Positions 8,421 through 17,798 of a DNA stretch of 64,000 nucleotides are shown piece after piece. The stretch is from positions 620,001 through 684,000 of the forward strand of contig NZ_JAGIOO010000001.1 of assembly GCF_017876755.1 (NCBI RefSeq), written 5' to 3'. Both the position numbers and the translations under genes were made by a program. Source of the DNA: Crossiella equi (GTDB taxonomy: Bacteria; Actinomycetota; Actinomycetes; Mycobacteriales; Pseudonocardiaceae). Numbering within the stretch: position 1 is the first letter of the stretch; every line of letters begins with the position of its first letter. The notes under the pieces are model-generated. The model was given only the letters and a program-made list of their open reading frames with translations. It had not been told where the DNA came from and made no database searches.

Positions 8421-9209
8421 TCAGCGCTTGCCGAAGGCCTTCTTGACCTGGTCCACGCGGTGCTTGGCGCCCCACTGGGTGACCCGCCACAGCGCCTCGG
8501 TGACGATGTTGCCGCTCATCTTGGACACACCGATCTCGCGCTCGGTGAAGGTGATCGGCACCTCGACCACGCGGTAGCCGCCGAGGATGGTGCGCCAGGC
8601 CAGGTCGACCTGGAAGCAGTAGCCCTGGGACTGCACACCGTCCCGCACGATCTTCTCCAGCACCTCGCGGCGGAAGGCGCGGTAGCCGCCGGTGATGTCG
8701 TTGAGGCGCACGCCGAGGGCGAGCTTGGAGTAGATGTTGCCGCCGCGGGAGAGGAACTGGCGGTGCCACGGCCAGTTCACCACCTTGCCGCCGGTGATGT
8801 AGCGCGAGCCGAGCACCAGGTCGGAGTCGATGAGCGCGTTGAGCAGGCGGGGCAGGTCCTCGGGGGCGTGCGAGCCGTCGGCGTCCATCTCCACGATGGC
8901 CTGGTAGTCGCGCTCCAGCGCCCAGCGGAACCCGGCGATGTAGGCGGCGCCCAGCCCGGCCTTCTCCGTGCGGTGCAGCACGTGGATGCGGCCGAGCTCG
9001 TCGTCCTTGGCCATCTCGTCGGCGACCTTGCCGGTGCCGTCCGGGCTGCCGTCGTCGACGACCAGGACGTGGGCCTCCGGCACTGCCGCGTGCAGCCGTC
9101 CCACGATGAGCTTGACGTTCTCCCGCTCGTTGTAGGTCGGGATCACCACCAGGACCGGCTCGGGCCGCTGGTTCCGGTTCTCCGCGTGGCTGTCGCGCTG
9201 GTCGGCCAT
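8421..9209 (-). CDS. Polyprenol monophosphomannose synthase (GT2 family)
   Basis: 262 residues from ATG 9209, preceded by GAGGAGG. Transfers mannose from GDP-mannose to polyprenyl phosphate, giving the donor for lipoglycan and O-mannosyl glycoprotein synthesis. Motifs: [12 protein letters not shown] at the start of the GT-A fold, [22 protein letters not shown] (DxD metal site), GSRYITGG, and [15 protein letters not shown]. No C-terminal membrane domain is present, so it matches the actinobacterial catalytic subunit whose partner acyltransferase or membrane protein is encoded elsewhere or separately. Confidence 0.9.
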   Translation of the reverse strand: MADQRDSHAENRNQRPEPVLVVIPTYNERENVKLIVGRLHAAVPEAHVLVVDDGSPDGTGKVADEMAKDDELGRIHVLHRTEKAGLGAAYIAGFRWALERDYQAIVEMDADGSHAPEDLPRLLNALIDSDLVLGSRYITGGKVVNWPWHRQFLSRGGNIYSKLALGVRLNDITGGYRAFRREVLEKIVRDGVQSQGYCFQVDLAWRTILGGYRVVEVPITFTEREIGVSKMSGNIVTEALWRVTQWGAKHRVDQVKKAFGKR

Positions 9210-9379
9210 CCGTGTTCCTCCTCGCCAGTGACAGCTCGGCGCTGGGGCCGTCACCGGTCGGTGTTCTTGCTCGTCATCATGGGTGCGCGCCTGGTCGCTG
9301 CCCTGGTCGGACACCGGGGGCCAGCGTAGTGGCTGACCGTAGCGGAACCCGCCTCGGCCGAGGTTGCAGACTCTCCGGC

Positions 9380-10165
9380 GTGGATGAGACGACCGTGCGG
9401 GACTACCTGCACCGTATCAACGCCGAGCCGGTGGACACGCCGAACGCGGCCGGGCTGGCCCGGTTGCAGCGGCGGCACCTGGCCACCGTGCCCTTCGAGA
9501 ACCTGGCCGTGCACCTGCCCGGCGCGCTCAGCCTGGACCCGGCGGACCTGGTCGAGAAGGTCGTGCACCGGCGGCGGGGCGGCTTCTGCTTCGAGCTGAA
9601 CGGCCTGTTCGGACTGCTGCTCCGGGCGCTCGGGTACCGGGTGGACCTGGTCGGGGCGCGGGTCTTCCACGGCAGCACGCCCGGTCCGCCGCAGGACCAC
9701 CTGGCGCTGGTGGTGACCGATGTGGACGGAGGCCGGTGGCTCGCCGACGTCGGCTTCGGCCGGTTCGCGCTGGGCCCGCTGCGCTGGGACTCGCGTGCCG
9801 AGCAGATGGACGGGGTGGGCGTGTTCCGGCTCACCGACACCCCGGACGGGCAGGTCGACGTGCACCACGGCACCGAGGGCGCCTACCGGGTGGACCCTCG
9901 CCCGCTGGCGCTGGCCGACTTCGCGCCGATGTGCTGGTGGCACTCGACCTCGCCCGCCTCCGGGTTCACCCGGCGGCTGACCTGCTCGCTGCCGCTGGGT
10001 GAGGCCGGGGACCGGGTGACGCTGGCCGGGCGGCGACTGATCCGCACCGTCGGTGACCAGCGCGAGGAGATCGAGCTGGCCACCGACGAGGAGGTGCTGG
10101 CGGCCTACCGCACCGAGTTCGGGATCGAGTTGAACGAGGTGCCGAGCGTGGCCACCTCGGGCTGA
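9380..10165 (+). CDS. nat: Arylamine N-acetyltransferase
   Basis: 261 residues from GTG 9380. Acetyl-CoA-dependent acetylation of arylamines or hydrazines through a Cys-His-Asp triad: Cys in [13 protein letters not shown], His in DHLALVV, Asp in [17 protein letters not shown] is the usual N-terminal signature. The length is slightly below the usual 270-280. Its last 61 bases overlap the 3' end of the convergent carboxylesterase. Confidence 0.93.
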   Translation: MDETTVRDYLHRINAEPVDTPNAAGLARLQRRHLATVPFENLAVHLPGALSLDPADLVEKVVHRRRGGFCFELNGLFGLLLRALGYRVDLVGARVFHGSTPGPPQDHLALVVTDVDGGRWLADVGFGRFALGPLRWDSRAEQMDGVGVFRLTDTPDGQVDVHHGTEGAYRVDPRPLALADFAPMCWWHSTSPASGFTRRLTCSLPLGEAGDRVTLAGRRLIRTVGDQREEIELATDEEVLAAYRTEFGIELNEVPSVATSG

Positions 10166-11565
10166 CCGGCCTGGTGCGCGGGCCAGCCGGGGTCGCCGGT
10201 GGTGGCGAAACGCACCCAGGTGGCGTTCATCTCCTTCGCCAGCTCCTGGGGCGGGTTCTCCCCGAGCAGGCCCTTCGGACCGGTGCCGGTGGCCAGGGTG
10301 TCGAAGACGAACGGGATCTCCACGCCGTGGCAGGCGCCGAGCTGGCCGTCGCAGGCCGGGGAGCGCCAGCCGAAGGAGTACTGGAAGGTGCGGCCCTGGT
10401 GCGCCTCGGCGAGCCGGGCCACACCCTGCCGGAAGACCAGGTCGCCGAGGGTGTCGGACAGCACCTCCCCCGCGGGCCTGCTGCCCAGGCCGCGGGCGCG
10501 CAGCTCCGCCAGGCCGTTGGGGTTGCTCGCGGTGACCGTGGCGACCACGAAGTCGTCGGTCATCGCGGCCATCGCCCCGGTCGGCGCGAAGTACAGGCGC
10601 ATCTCCTCGGTGGTGCAGCCGACCATGACGTCCACCTCCGCCGAGGCCCCGGCCGCCAGCGCCGTGTGGGGCAGCTCGGGCACCAGGTCGTCGCCGTGCA
10701 CGGGCAGCAGCACGATCATGCCCTGACCGGCGTCCTGGCCGTGCTCATCACGCAGGTCGATGCCGTGGCTGGGCAGGGCCAGGCGTTCCTGCAGGGCCAG
10801 CACCTGCTCGTGCGGCACCTCGCGCAGCGCCTCGGCGGTGGCGGGCACCCCGAGCCGGGACGCGACCTCACCGGCGATCCGCTCGGCCACGCGCACCGGG
10901 CGGACCAGCTCGCCGTGCCCGCTCTGCACGATGGCGCGGCGGAACAGGCCCCGGGCGGCCGGTGCGGCGAGCAGGGTGGCCACGCTCATGGCGCCCGCGG
11001 ACTGGCCGAAGACGGTGACGTTGTCCGGGTCCCCGCCGAAGGCCGCCGCGTTCTCCCGCACCCACGCCAGGGCCGCGATCTGGTCGCGCAGACCGAGGTT
11101 GGTCGAGCCGGGCAGGGCCAGGAAGCCCTCCACGCCCAAGCGGTAGTTGACCGAGATGAGCACCACGCCGTTGCGGGCGAAGGCCGCGCCGTCGTAGACC
11201 GCGTCGCTGGCCGAGCCCGCGATGAACGCGCCGCCGTGCAGGTAGACCATGACCGGCAGGCCGCTCGCGCCCGGGCTGGGGGTGCTGATCTCGGCGGTGA
11301 GGTAGTCCTCGCCGCGCCGCCAGGTGCTGGCGATCATGCCGAAGTCGACGGTCTCGCTCTTGAGCCGGAACGGGTTCTGCGGCGCGGTCGGGCCGGGGGT
11401 GGTGGCATCGCGCACGCCGTCCCAGGCGGGCGCGGGCTGGGGCGGGGCGAAGCGCAGCGCACCGGCCGGGGCGGCGGCGTAGGGCACAGCCCGGAAGCGG
11501 GTGATGCCGCCGGTGACCTCACCCCGGACGCGCCCGGAGCTGGTGCTGACGACTGGCTCGGTCAT
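10105..11565 (-). CDS. Type-B carboxylesterase
   Basis: 486 residues. Serine esterase of the cholinesterase-like family: oxyanion hole HGGAFIAGS, nucleophile VFGQSAGAMS, acidic residue in the GCTTEEM region, catalytic His in CHGVEIPFVF. No signal peptide is visible, so it is probably cytosolic. Start ATG 11565 overlaps the stop of the upstream oxidase as ATGA, indicating translational coupling. With the oxidase it forms a two-gene operon divergent from a PucR-type regulator, so the pair may release and oxidise an alpha-hydroxy-acid ester; this is inference. Confidence 0.9.
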   Translation of the reverse strand: MTEPVVSTSSGRVRGEVTGGITRFRAVPYAAAPAGALRFAPPQPAPAWDGVRDATTPGPTAPQNPFRLKSETVDFGMIASTWRRGEDYLTAEISTPSPGASGLPVMVYLHGGAFIAGSASDAVYDGAAFARNGVVLISVNYRLGVEGFLALPGSTNLGLRDQIAALAWVRENAAAFGGDPDNVTVFGQSAGAMSVATLLAAPAARGLFRRAIVQSGHGELVRPVRVAERIAGEVASRLGVPATAEALREVPHEQVLALQERLALPSHGIDLRDEHGQDAGQGMIVLLPVHGDDLVPELPHTALAAGASAEVDVMVGCTTEEMRLYFAPTGAMAAMTDDFVVATVTASNPNGLAELRARGLGSRPAGEVLSDTLGDLVFRQGVARLAEAHQGRTFQYSFGWRSPACDGQLGACHGVEIPFVFDTLATGTGPKGLLGENPPQELAKEMNATWVRFATTGDPGWPAHQAGQPEVATLGTSFNSIPNSVR

Positions 11566-12932
11566 GGGGTGGTCCCTTCGTCGACGACCTTGCCCGGGTT
11601 GAGGATCCGGTGCGGGTCGAGTGCGTTCTTGAGGGCGCGGTGCATGGCGAGCACCTCGGGCCCCAGCTCGGCGCGCAGGCCGGGGCGTTTGAGCAGGCCG
11701 ACCCCGTGCTCCCCGGTGACGGTGCCACCCAGGTCGAGGGCGTCGGCGATGATGTCGTGGAAGGCGGCCTCGGCGCGCTCGCGCGCCTCGGTGTCCCCCG
11801 GGTCGGTGATGAGCAGCGGGTGCAGGTTGCCGTCGCCCAGGTGCGCGATGTTGGCGATGCGGGTGCGGTGGCGCTGGGCGGCGCGGTCGATGCGGGCCAG
11901 CATCTCCGGCACGTGCGCCAGCGGCAGGCAGACGTCCTCGGTGAGCACCGGGCCCAGGCGTTCCAGGGCCGGGTAGGCCAGGCGGCGGGCGGCGAACAGG
12001 GCGTCGGCCTCGGCCTGGTCGGCGGAGACCGCGGCCCAGGTGGCGCCCGCCCGCTCGAAGCAGTCCCGGACGGTGTCGGCCTCGTGCCCGGGGCCGTCGG
12101 TGCGGCCGAGCAGCACCACCTCGGCCTCGGCGGACAGGCCCATGTTCTTCCACGCGTCCACCGCGGCCAGGCAGTGCCGGTCCAGCAGCTCCAGCGCCGA
12201 GGGCAGCACCCCGGCGGCCGAGACCGCGGCGGCGGCCCGTCCGGCGGCCTCGGTGGACGGGAAGTAGCCCGCGATGGTGCGCTCCGGGGCACGGCGGTGC
12301 CGCAGGCGCACGGTGACCTCGGTGATCACGCCCAGGGTGCCCTCGGAGCCGACCAGCAGGCGGGTGAGGTCGTAGCCCGCGACGCCCTTGGCCGTGCGGC
12401 GGCCCAGCCGGACCAGCTCGCCGGTGCCGGTGACCACCTGGAGGCCGAGCACGTAGTCGCCGGTGACGCCGTACTTCACGCAGCACAGGCCGCCCGCGTT
12501 GGTGGCCACGTTGCCGCCGATGGTCGACCAGGGTGAGCTGGCCGGGTCGGGCGGGTACCAGAGGCCCTGCTCGGCGCAGGCCGCGCGCAGGTCGTCGTTG
12601 ACCACGCCGGGCTGGACCACGGCCAGCCGTTCCACCGGGTTGATCTCCAGGATCCGGTCCAGGTGGGCGGTGGCGAGCACCACGCTCCCGGAGAGGGCGT
12701 TCGCGCCGCCGGAGAGCCCGGTGCCCGCTCCCCTGGTCACCACCGGCACCCGGTGCCGCAGGCACACCTGGACGGCAGTCTGGGCCTCCTCAGGGCTGTG
12801 CGGGCGGACCAGGGCGGCGGGTAGCGCGTACGGGGCCCACTCGGCCTCGTCGTGGGCGTGGGCGCGCAGCACGTCCGGGTCGGTGAGCACGCGGTCCGGG
12901 GGCAGGGCCGCGGTGAGCTCGGCGAGGAACAC
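11562..12932 (-). CDS. FAD-binding oxidase, GlcD/D-lactate dehydrogenase family
   Basis: 456 residues from GTG 12932. Flavin-dependent oxidation of a 2-hydroxy acid (glycolate or D-lactate type). The FAD PCMH domain has VVTRGAGTGLSGGANALSG and PWSTIGGNVATNAGG; the C-terminal domain has HLGDGNLHPL and GEHGVGLLKR, all typical of GlcD. No iron-sulphur domain is fused, so electrons go to another acceptor. Stop-start overlap with the esterase. The upstream in-frame ATG at 13013 would run into the divergent regulator and is rejected. Confidence 0.9.
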   Translation of the reverse strand: MFLAELTAALPPDRVLTDPDVLRAHAHDEAEWAPYALPAALVRPHSPEEAQTAVQVCLRHRVPVVTRGAGTGLSGGANALSGSVVLATAHLDRILEINPVERLAVVQPGVVNDDLRAACAEQGLWYPPDPASSPWSTIGGNVATNAGGLCCVKYGVTGDYVLGLQVVTGTGELVRLGRRTAKGVAGYDLTRLLVGSEGTLGVITEVTVRLRHRRAPERTIAGYFPSTEAAGRAAAAVSAAGVLPSALELLDRHCLAAVDAWKNMGLSAEAEVVLLGRTDGPGHEADTVRDCFERAGATWAAVSADQAEADALFAARRLAYPALERLGPVLTEDVCLPLAHVPEMLARIDRAAQRHRTRIANIAHLGDGNLHPLLITDPGDTEARERAEAAFHDIIADALDLGGTVTGEHGVGLLKRPGLRAELGPEVLAMHRALKNALDPHRILNPGKVVDEGTTP

Positions 12933-12978
12933 AAGATCGACCGTAGTCCCGCGCGTGCGGGCGGGCGATGGAGGAGTC

Positions 12979-13006
12979 GTCCACAGTTGGTGCGAGTTGG
13001 GTGGAC
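12979..13006. promoter_or_regulatory. Candidate operator in the oxidase/PucR divergent region
   Basis: GTCCAC (12979-12984) and GTGGAC (13001-13006) form inverted half-sites separated by 16 bases, between the divergent starts at 12932 and 13016. A regulator dimer could bind here; binding by the neighbouring PucR protein is inference. Confidence 0.35.
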
Positions 13007-13015
13007 AATTCATCC

Positions 13016-14632
13016 ATGAGCGAGGTGGCGTGGCTCCAGCTGTTGCTGACCGGGGCGCCGGTGGCCGCGCTCAACCGGCTGCGCGACCGCCTGGTGCGCG
13101 ACGGGACCGCCCCGGCCGAGGTGGACCGGCAGGCCCGCGCGGCGCTGGAGCTGCGCGCGCTGCTGGCCGAGCGCAGGCAGCGGGCGGCCGAGCTGGCCGC
13201 GCTCAACGACATCGCGGGCCGGCTGGCGGGCCTGCACGAGACTCCGGAGCTGCTGCGCGAGGTGGTGGCGCAGGCCCAGCGGCTGCTCGGCGTGGACCTG
13301 GCCTACATCGGGCTGGTGCGGGGCACCGACTTCGTCATGGAGGTGGCCAGCGGGGCGCGCACCGCCCAGCTGCTCGGGCTGCGGTTCGGCCGGGGCGAGG
13401 GCATCGCGGGCGCGGTGGTCAGCACCGGGCAGCCGCGCTGGACCAGCGACTACGTCAACGAGCGGAGCTTCGAGCACAACCCGGGCACGGACGCCGTCGC
13501 CGAGGCGGAGGGCATCCGGGCGCTGCTCGGCGTGCCGCTGACCGTGCGCGGGCAGGTGCTGGGCGCGCTGTTCGCGTGCAAGCGGCAGGAACGGCACTTC
13601 ACCGACGAGGAGGTCGCGCTGCTGGGCGCCTTGGCCGCGCACGCCGCGGTCGCCCTGGACAACGCGGCCACGCTCGGCCGGCTCAACGCGGCCAACGCGG
13701 AGCTGGCCGACGCGCTCGGCTGGTACCGGCGGCTGACGCAGGTGGTGCTGCGCGGCGGGGACGCCGAGGACCTGCTCGCCGAGGTGCGGGCGGCCGCGAG
13801 CGGTGCGGTGGCGCTGGCCGAACCGGGGCGGCCGGGCGTGGCGGTCACGGCGGGCCGGGTGCCGCTGGGCACGCTCGTGCTGACCGGCGGTACCGCCGAG
13901 GACCGGGTGCTGCTGGAGCGGGCGGCGCCGGTGCTGGCCCTGGCGCTGCTGCGCGAGCGCGCGGTGGCGCAGGCCAACCGGGTCACCCGGGACGCGCTGC
14001 TGCTGGACCTGCTCACCCGCGCCGAACCGGACCCGGCCGCGCAGCGGCGGCGGCTGCGCGCGCTGGGCCTGGACCCGGCGGCGGGCTACTGCGTGCTGGT
14101 GGCCACCCCGGCCACCGAGCTGGCGCTGCCGCCGGGCGCGCTGGCCGCGGTGGACGGCGACCGGCTGGTGGCGGTCGCGGCGGTGGACTCGCCCTCGGAG
14201 CTGTTGGGGCACACCGGGGTCACCGCGGGCGCGGCGGGTCCGGGACCGTTGACCGACAGCTACCGGGAGGCCAGCCAGACCCTGGACGCCCTGCTGACAC
14301 TGGACCGCGTGGGCGAGTCGAGCACCGCGGCCGAACTCGGGCTGTACCGGATCCTGTTGCAGCACACCGGTCGGGAGGAGCTGCGCGCCCAGTACGAGCG
14401 GGCGCTGGGACCGGTGCTGGCCCAGGAGGCGCGCAGGCCGCTGCTGAGGACACTGCGCGCCTACCTGGACCACGGCCGACGGCCCGGGCCCACTGCGAGG
14501 GCGCTGGGCGTGCACGTCAACACGCTCTACCAGCGCCTGGACCACCTGGACCGGTTGCTCGGCCGGGACTGGCGCGACCACCCGCGTGCACTCGACCTGC
14601 ACGTGCTGGTGCGCCTGCGTCCGGTCAGCTGA
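13016..14632 (+). CDS. PucR/CdaR-family regulator with GAF domain
   Basis: 538 residues from ATG 13016. An N-terminal helical region is followed by a GAF sensor domain (about 65-230, with LLGVDLAYIGLV and FACKRQERHFTDEEVALL). Next is a degenerate middle domain and a C-terminal PucR-type helix-turn-helix (ARALGVHVNTLYQRLDHLDRLLG). Members often activate catabolic genes in response to a small ligand. It is divergent from the oxidase-esterase operon, the most likely target. Its stop overlaps the next, convergent gene by 8 bases. Confidence 0.88.
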   Translation: MSEVAWLQLLLTGAPVAALNRLRDRLVRDGTAPAEVDRQARAALELRALLAERRQRAAELAALNDIAGRLAGLHETPELLREVVAQAQRLLGVDLAYIGLVRGTDFVMEVASGARTAQLLGLRFGRGEGIAGAVVSTGQPRWTSDYVNERSFEHNPGTDAVAEAEGIRALLGVPLTVRGQVLGALFACKRQERHFTDEEVALLGALAAHAAVALDNAATLGRLNAANAELADALGWYRRLTQVVLRGGDAEDLLAEVRAAASGAVALAEPGRPGVAVTAGRVPLGTLVLTGGTAEDRVLLERAAPVLALALLRERAVAQANRVTRDALLLDLLTRAEPDPAAQRRRLRALGLDPAAGYCVLVATPATELALPPGALAAVDGDRLVAVAAVDSPSELLGHTGVTAGAAGPGPLTDSYREASQTLDALLTLDRVGESSTAAELGLYRILLQHTGREELRAQYERALGPVLAQEARRPLLRTLRAYLDHGRRPGPTARALGVHVNTLYQRLDHLDRLLGRDWRDHPRALDLHVLVRLRPVS

Positions 14633-14966
14633 ACATCACCGAGCGGAACTTCAGGCTCTCGGTGGCCTGGCCGCCCGCGCGCAGCGAGTAGCTGTCCCCG
14701 GTGCAGCCCACGTCCTTGAACAGCACCACGGCCGAGCCGGTGCGGTTGTCCGGGCGGAACGCGTAGCCCGCGATGGTGGTGGCGGTGTCGGCGATCTCCA
14801 GGCAGGTGTCGCTGGCCGGGTCGGTCATCGAGGCCTGGAGCAGGACCCCGTCGGCGTCGTTGTACCGGAAGCCGAACTCGCCCTCGGCGGCGGAGGCGGC
14901 GGGTGCGAGGACCAGCGCGGCGGCACACGCGGTCGCGGTGGCCAGGCCAAGGATTCGGGTACGCAT
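14625..14966 (-). CDS. Small secreted protein
   Basis: 113 residues with a clear Sec signal (MRTRILGLATATACAAALVL, cleavage near ASAA). The mature ~85 residues have two Cys (DTCLEIAD and DVGCTGDS) that could form a disulphide, and a beta-rich composition. It resembles small secreted actinobacterial proteins of unknown role; the hydrophilic mature part gives no enzyme motif. Confidence 0.75.
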   Translation of the reverse strand: MRTRILGLATATACAAALVLAPAASAAEGEFGFRYNDADGVLLQASMTDPASDTCLEIADTATTIAGYAFRPDNRTGSAVVLFKDVGCTGDSYSLRAGGQATESLKFRSVMFS

Positions 14967-15076
14967 GGGTGCCTTCCTTCCCGTTCACTACCTGGAAGTC
15001 GGCTACCCACCACAGTGGACCCCACGCGGGTTCCCGGGCCGCACCACCCGAACGAGGACAGTGCGGCCCAAGGGTT

Positions 15077-15475
15077 TCACCCGCCCGGGATCGGCACCAC
15101 CACGGTGCCCTGGGCCCGGGTGACCACAAGCGGTTCGGCCAGCACGTCGGCCGAGGACGGGCCCCGGTTCGGGTTGGCCCGGCAGGTCACGCGCGCCTCG
15201 AAGTCCACCGAGCGCGAGCGGTTGCCGATGCGGGTCAGCGTCGCGGTCACCTCGACCACGTCACCGGCGTGCAGCGGGGCCAGGAACTCCACGTTCGAGT
15301 AGCCCGCGAACAGGCCCTCGTCGCCGTCGGTGCGGATGCACAGCTCGGTGGCCACGTCGCCGAACAGGCCCAGGCTGTACGCGCCGTCCACCAGGTTGCC
15401 GCCGTAGTGGGCGTGCGCGTAGGGCACGTACCGGCTGTGCGTGACGGAGAAACCTTCGACCAGGGCCGCGCTCAT
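15077..15475 (-). CDS. kal: 3-aminobutyryl-CoA ammonia-lyase (Kal)-like hotdog protein
   Basis: 132 residues, single hotdog fold (HYGGNLVDGAYSLGLFGDVATEL; EFLAPLHAGDVVEVTATL). In lysine fermentation Kal deaminates L-3-aminobutyryl-CoA to crotonyl-CoA. The small size and the position as last gene of a kam operon support this over a generic thioesterase. Start ATG overlaps the kamE stop (ATGA). Confidence 0.8.
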   Translation of the reverse strand: MSAALVEGFSVTHSRYVPYAHAHYGGNLVDGAYSLGLFGDVATELCIRTDGDEGLFAGYSNVEFLAPLHAGDVVEVTATLTRIGNRSRSVDFEARVTCRANPNRGPSSADVLAEPLVVTRAQGTVVVPIPGG

Positions 15476-16218
15476 GCCGCCACCTTCTTGTTGGTCATCG
15501 CGTGGACGAGGAAGCTGGCGACCTCGCCCGGGGTGGTGCCGCGCCCGAACACGCGGTCCACGCCGAGCTCGCCCGCCATCAGGGGGTCGAACCGGGGGCC
15601 GCCCGCCACGAGCAGGGGCCGCTTGTCCCCCATCGCCTCGCGGAAGGCCGCCGACATCTCCTGGGTGTTGAGGATGTGCGCGTCCCGCTGGGTGACCACC
15701 TGCGAGATGAGCACCGCGTCCGCCTTCTCCGCGCGGGCGCGCTTGACCAGGTCGGGCACCGCCACCTGGGCGCCGAGGTTGATCACCCGCAGCTCCCGGT
15801 AGTACTCCAGGCCTTTCTCGCCCGCGAAGCCCTTGATGTTGAGGATCGCGTCGATGCCCACGGTGTGCGCGTCGGTGCCGATGCACGCGCCCACCACCGT
15901 CATCTTGCGGCGCAGGCGGCGTTTCACGGTGGCGTTGACGTCGCTGGGCGAGAGCAGCGGGTACTCCCGCTCCACCACCTTGACCGCGTCCAGGTCGACC
16001 ACGTGGTTGACCGCGCCGTAGACCACCACGAAGGTGAAGTCCGCGCCGATGGCGTGCGAGTGCACCACCATCGCCGGGTCCATGCCCATCTTGTTGGCCA
16101 GCTGCTGGGCGGCGCCCTCCGCGCGCGGGCCGTGCGGCACCGGCAGCGTGAACGACATCTGCACCATGCCGTCGCCCCGGGTGTCGCCGTAGGGGCGCAC
16201 GAACTGCTTCTCGCTCAC
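15472..16218 (-). CDS. kamE: Lysine 5,6-aminomutase beta subunit
   Basis: 248 residues. Carries the adenosylcobalamin-binding Rossmann domain of the heterodimeric mutase that moves the terminal amino group of beta-lysine (or D-lysine) to C5. The B12 site GTDAHTVGID is intact, with axial His near 118. Lys near 129 (AILNIKGFAG) is 11 residues further on, matching the His133/Lys144 pair known in the clostridial enzyme, where the Lys binds PLP. Overlaps kamD upstream and kal downstream by 4 bases each, so the subunits should be made in step. Confidence 0.93.
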   Translation of the reverse strand: MSEKQFVRPYGDTRGDGMVQMSFTLPVPHGPRAEGAAQQLANKMGMDPAMVVHSHAIGADFTFVVVYGAVNHVVDLDAVKVVEREYPLLSPSDVNATVKRRLRRKMTVVGACIGTDAHTVGIDAILNIKGFAGEKGLEYYRELRVINLGAQVAVPDLVKRARAEKADAVLISQVVTQRDAHILNTQEMSAAFREAMGDKRPLLVAGGPRFDPLMAGELGVDRVFGRGTTPGEVASFLVHAMTNKKVAA

Positions 16219-17798
16219 CGGTCACTCCCCTCGTCCAGGAGGTCGATCGCCGGGTTGACGTAACCCTCGGCCTTCTCCACCACGCCGTCCGCGCCCTTGC
16301 CCCCGTCCGGCGGCCGCTTCATCAGGCCGAACGTGCCCTTGGCGATGGCGTTGAGCAGGCCGTCGTCGACCACGCGCTCCAGCAGGTCCACCGCCTCGCC
16401 CAGCACCTGCTTGGCGCGCTTGACGATGAAGCCGTCCGGGGCCGGGCGGAAGTCCTCGTGCAGGTTGCCCGCGGCGCCCAGCACGTAGCGCACGTTGGCC
16501 AGCGCCAGGTCGCGGTCGGACAGCCACGGCGTGACCACGGCCTCGGTCATCATGCCCACCAGCAGGATGCTCTGGCCGGTCAGCACGCCAGCCAGGTTGA
16601 AGAAGCCGTCCAGCAGGTGGCCGCGGAAGACGTCGCCGGTCATGTGCTTGGTGGGCGGCATCCACTTCAGCGGCGCGTCCGGGAACAGCTCCCGGGCCAG
16701 CAGCGCGTGCGCGAGCTCCATGCGGAAGGAGTCCGGCAGGTCCGGGTTGATCTCGAAGGCGTGGCCCAGGCCCAGCAGCGGGTCGGGCAGCCCTGCCTCG
16801 TGCGCGAAGTGCTCGTTGAGCAGCTGGGACACCGTGACCGTGTGCGCGGCGTCGACCGCGTCGGCGGTGGTGAGGTAGTTGTCCTCGCCGGTGTTGATGA
16901 TGATCCCGGCACGGGCGTGCACCTGCCGGGAGAAGCGCTGGTCGACGAAGGTGCGGATCGGGTTGATGTCGCGGAAGAGGATGCCGTACATGGAGTCGTT
17001 GAGCATCATGTCCAGGCGTTCCAGGCCACCCAGCACCGCGATCTCCGGCATGCACAGGCCGGAGGCGTAGTTGGTCAGGCGCACGTACCGCCCGACCTCC
17101 TTGCTCACCTCGTCCAGCGCGGCCCGCATGATGCGGAAGTTCTCCTGCGTGGCGTAGGTGCCCGCGAACCCGTGGTGGGTGGCGCCCTCCGGCACGTAGT
17201 CCAGCAGCGACTGGCCGGTGGAGCGGATCACCGCGATCACGTCGGCCCCGGCGCGGGCGGCGTTGCAGGCCTGCACCACGTCCTCGGTGATGTCACCGGT
17301 GGCCACGATGAGGTAGATCCACGGCCGCTGCGGCGGGTCGCCGATCCTGTCCACCAGCTTGTCGCGCTGCGCGCGGTTGCGGTCCACCCGCCGCATGCCC
17401 TTGGCCACGGCCACCCGCGCGGTCTTGGCCACGCGCTCGGCGGCCTTGCCCTCGGGCACGGTGAACTGGACCTGGCCCGCGGCGGTGGCCTCGGCCAGCT
17501 CGGTCAGCGAGGCGAAGCCGTGCTGCTTCATCGCGTGGAAGGCGGGCAGCACCGCGCCGTGCTCCAGGCCGCAGTGCTCGCGGATGGTGTCCACCACGCG
17601 GTTGACCCACGGCACGTCCCCGGCGCGGTGCGTGGTGTCCGCGCCGGTGATGCCCGCCAGGCGCAACGTGGCCCGTTCCACCGCGACCGTGGTGTGCGCC
17701 CTGGCCAGCGCCACCACCGGCGCGGCGGCCCGTGCGGCCAGCTCCCGCGCCCGTGTGACGACCTCGGTGTCGAGGTCGAGCATCCTCTCCCGGCTCAC
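16215..17798 (-). CDS. kamD: Lysine 5,6-aminomutase alpha subunit
   Basis: 527 residues if started at GTG 17798, which overlaps the amidohydrolase stop as GTGA; ATG 17783 is an alternative five codons later. The TIM-barrel PLP/radical chamber subunit is recognised by RPWIYLIVATGDITEDVVQACNA in sequence order, IRSTGQSLLDYVPEG, NYASGLCMPEIA, NDSMYGILFRDIN and LKWMPPTKHMTGD. The length matches the family (about 515). Works with KamE in the second step of lysine breakdown. Confidence 0.93.
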   Translation of the reverse strand: MSRERMLDLDTEVVTRARELAARAAAPVVALARAHTTVAVERATLRLAGITGADTTHRAGDVPWVNRVVDTIREHCGLEHGAVLPAFHAMKQHGFASLTELAEATAAGQVQFTVPEGKAAERVAKTARVAVAKGMRRVDRNRAQRDKLVDRIGDPPQRPWIYLIVATGDITEDVVQACNAARAGADVIAVIRSTGQSLLDYVPEGATHHGFAGTYATQENFRIMRAALDEVSKEVGRYVRLTNYASGLCMPEIAVLGGLERLDMMLNDSMYGILFRDINPIRTFVDQRFSRQVHARAGIIINTGEDNYLTTADAVDAAHTVTVSQLLNEHFAHEAGLPDPLLGLGHAFEINPDLPDSFRMELAHALLARELFPDAPLKWMPPTKHMTGDVFRGHLLDGFFNLAGVLTGQSILLVGMMTEAVVTPWLSDRDLALANVRYVLGAAGNLHEDFRPAPDGFIVKRAKQVLGEAVDLLERVVDDGLLNAIAKGTFGLMKRPPDGGKGADGVVEKAEGYVNPAIDLLDEGSDR

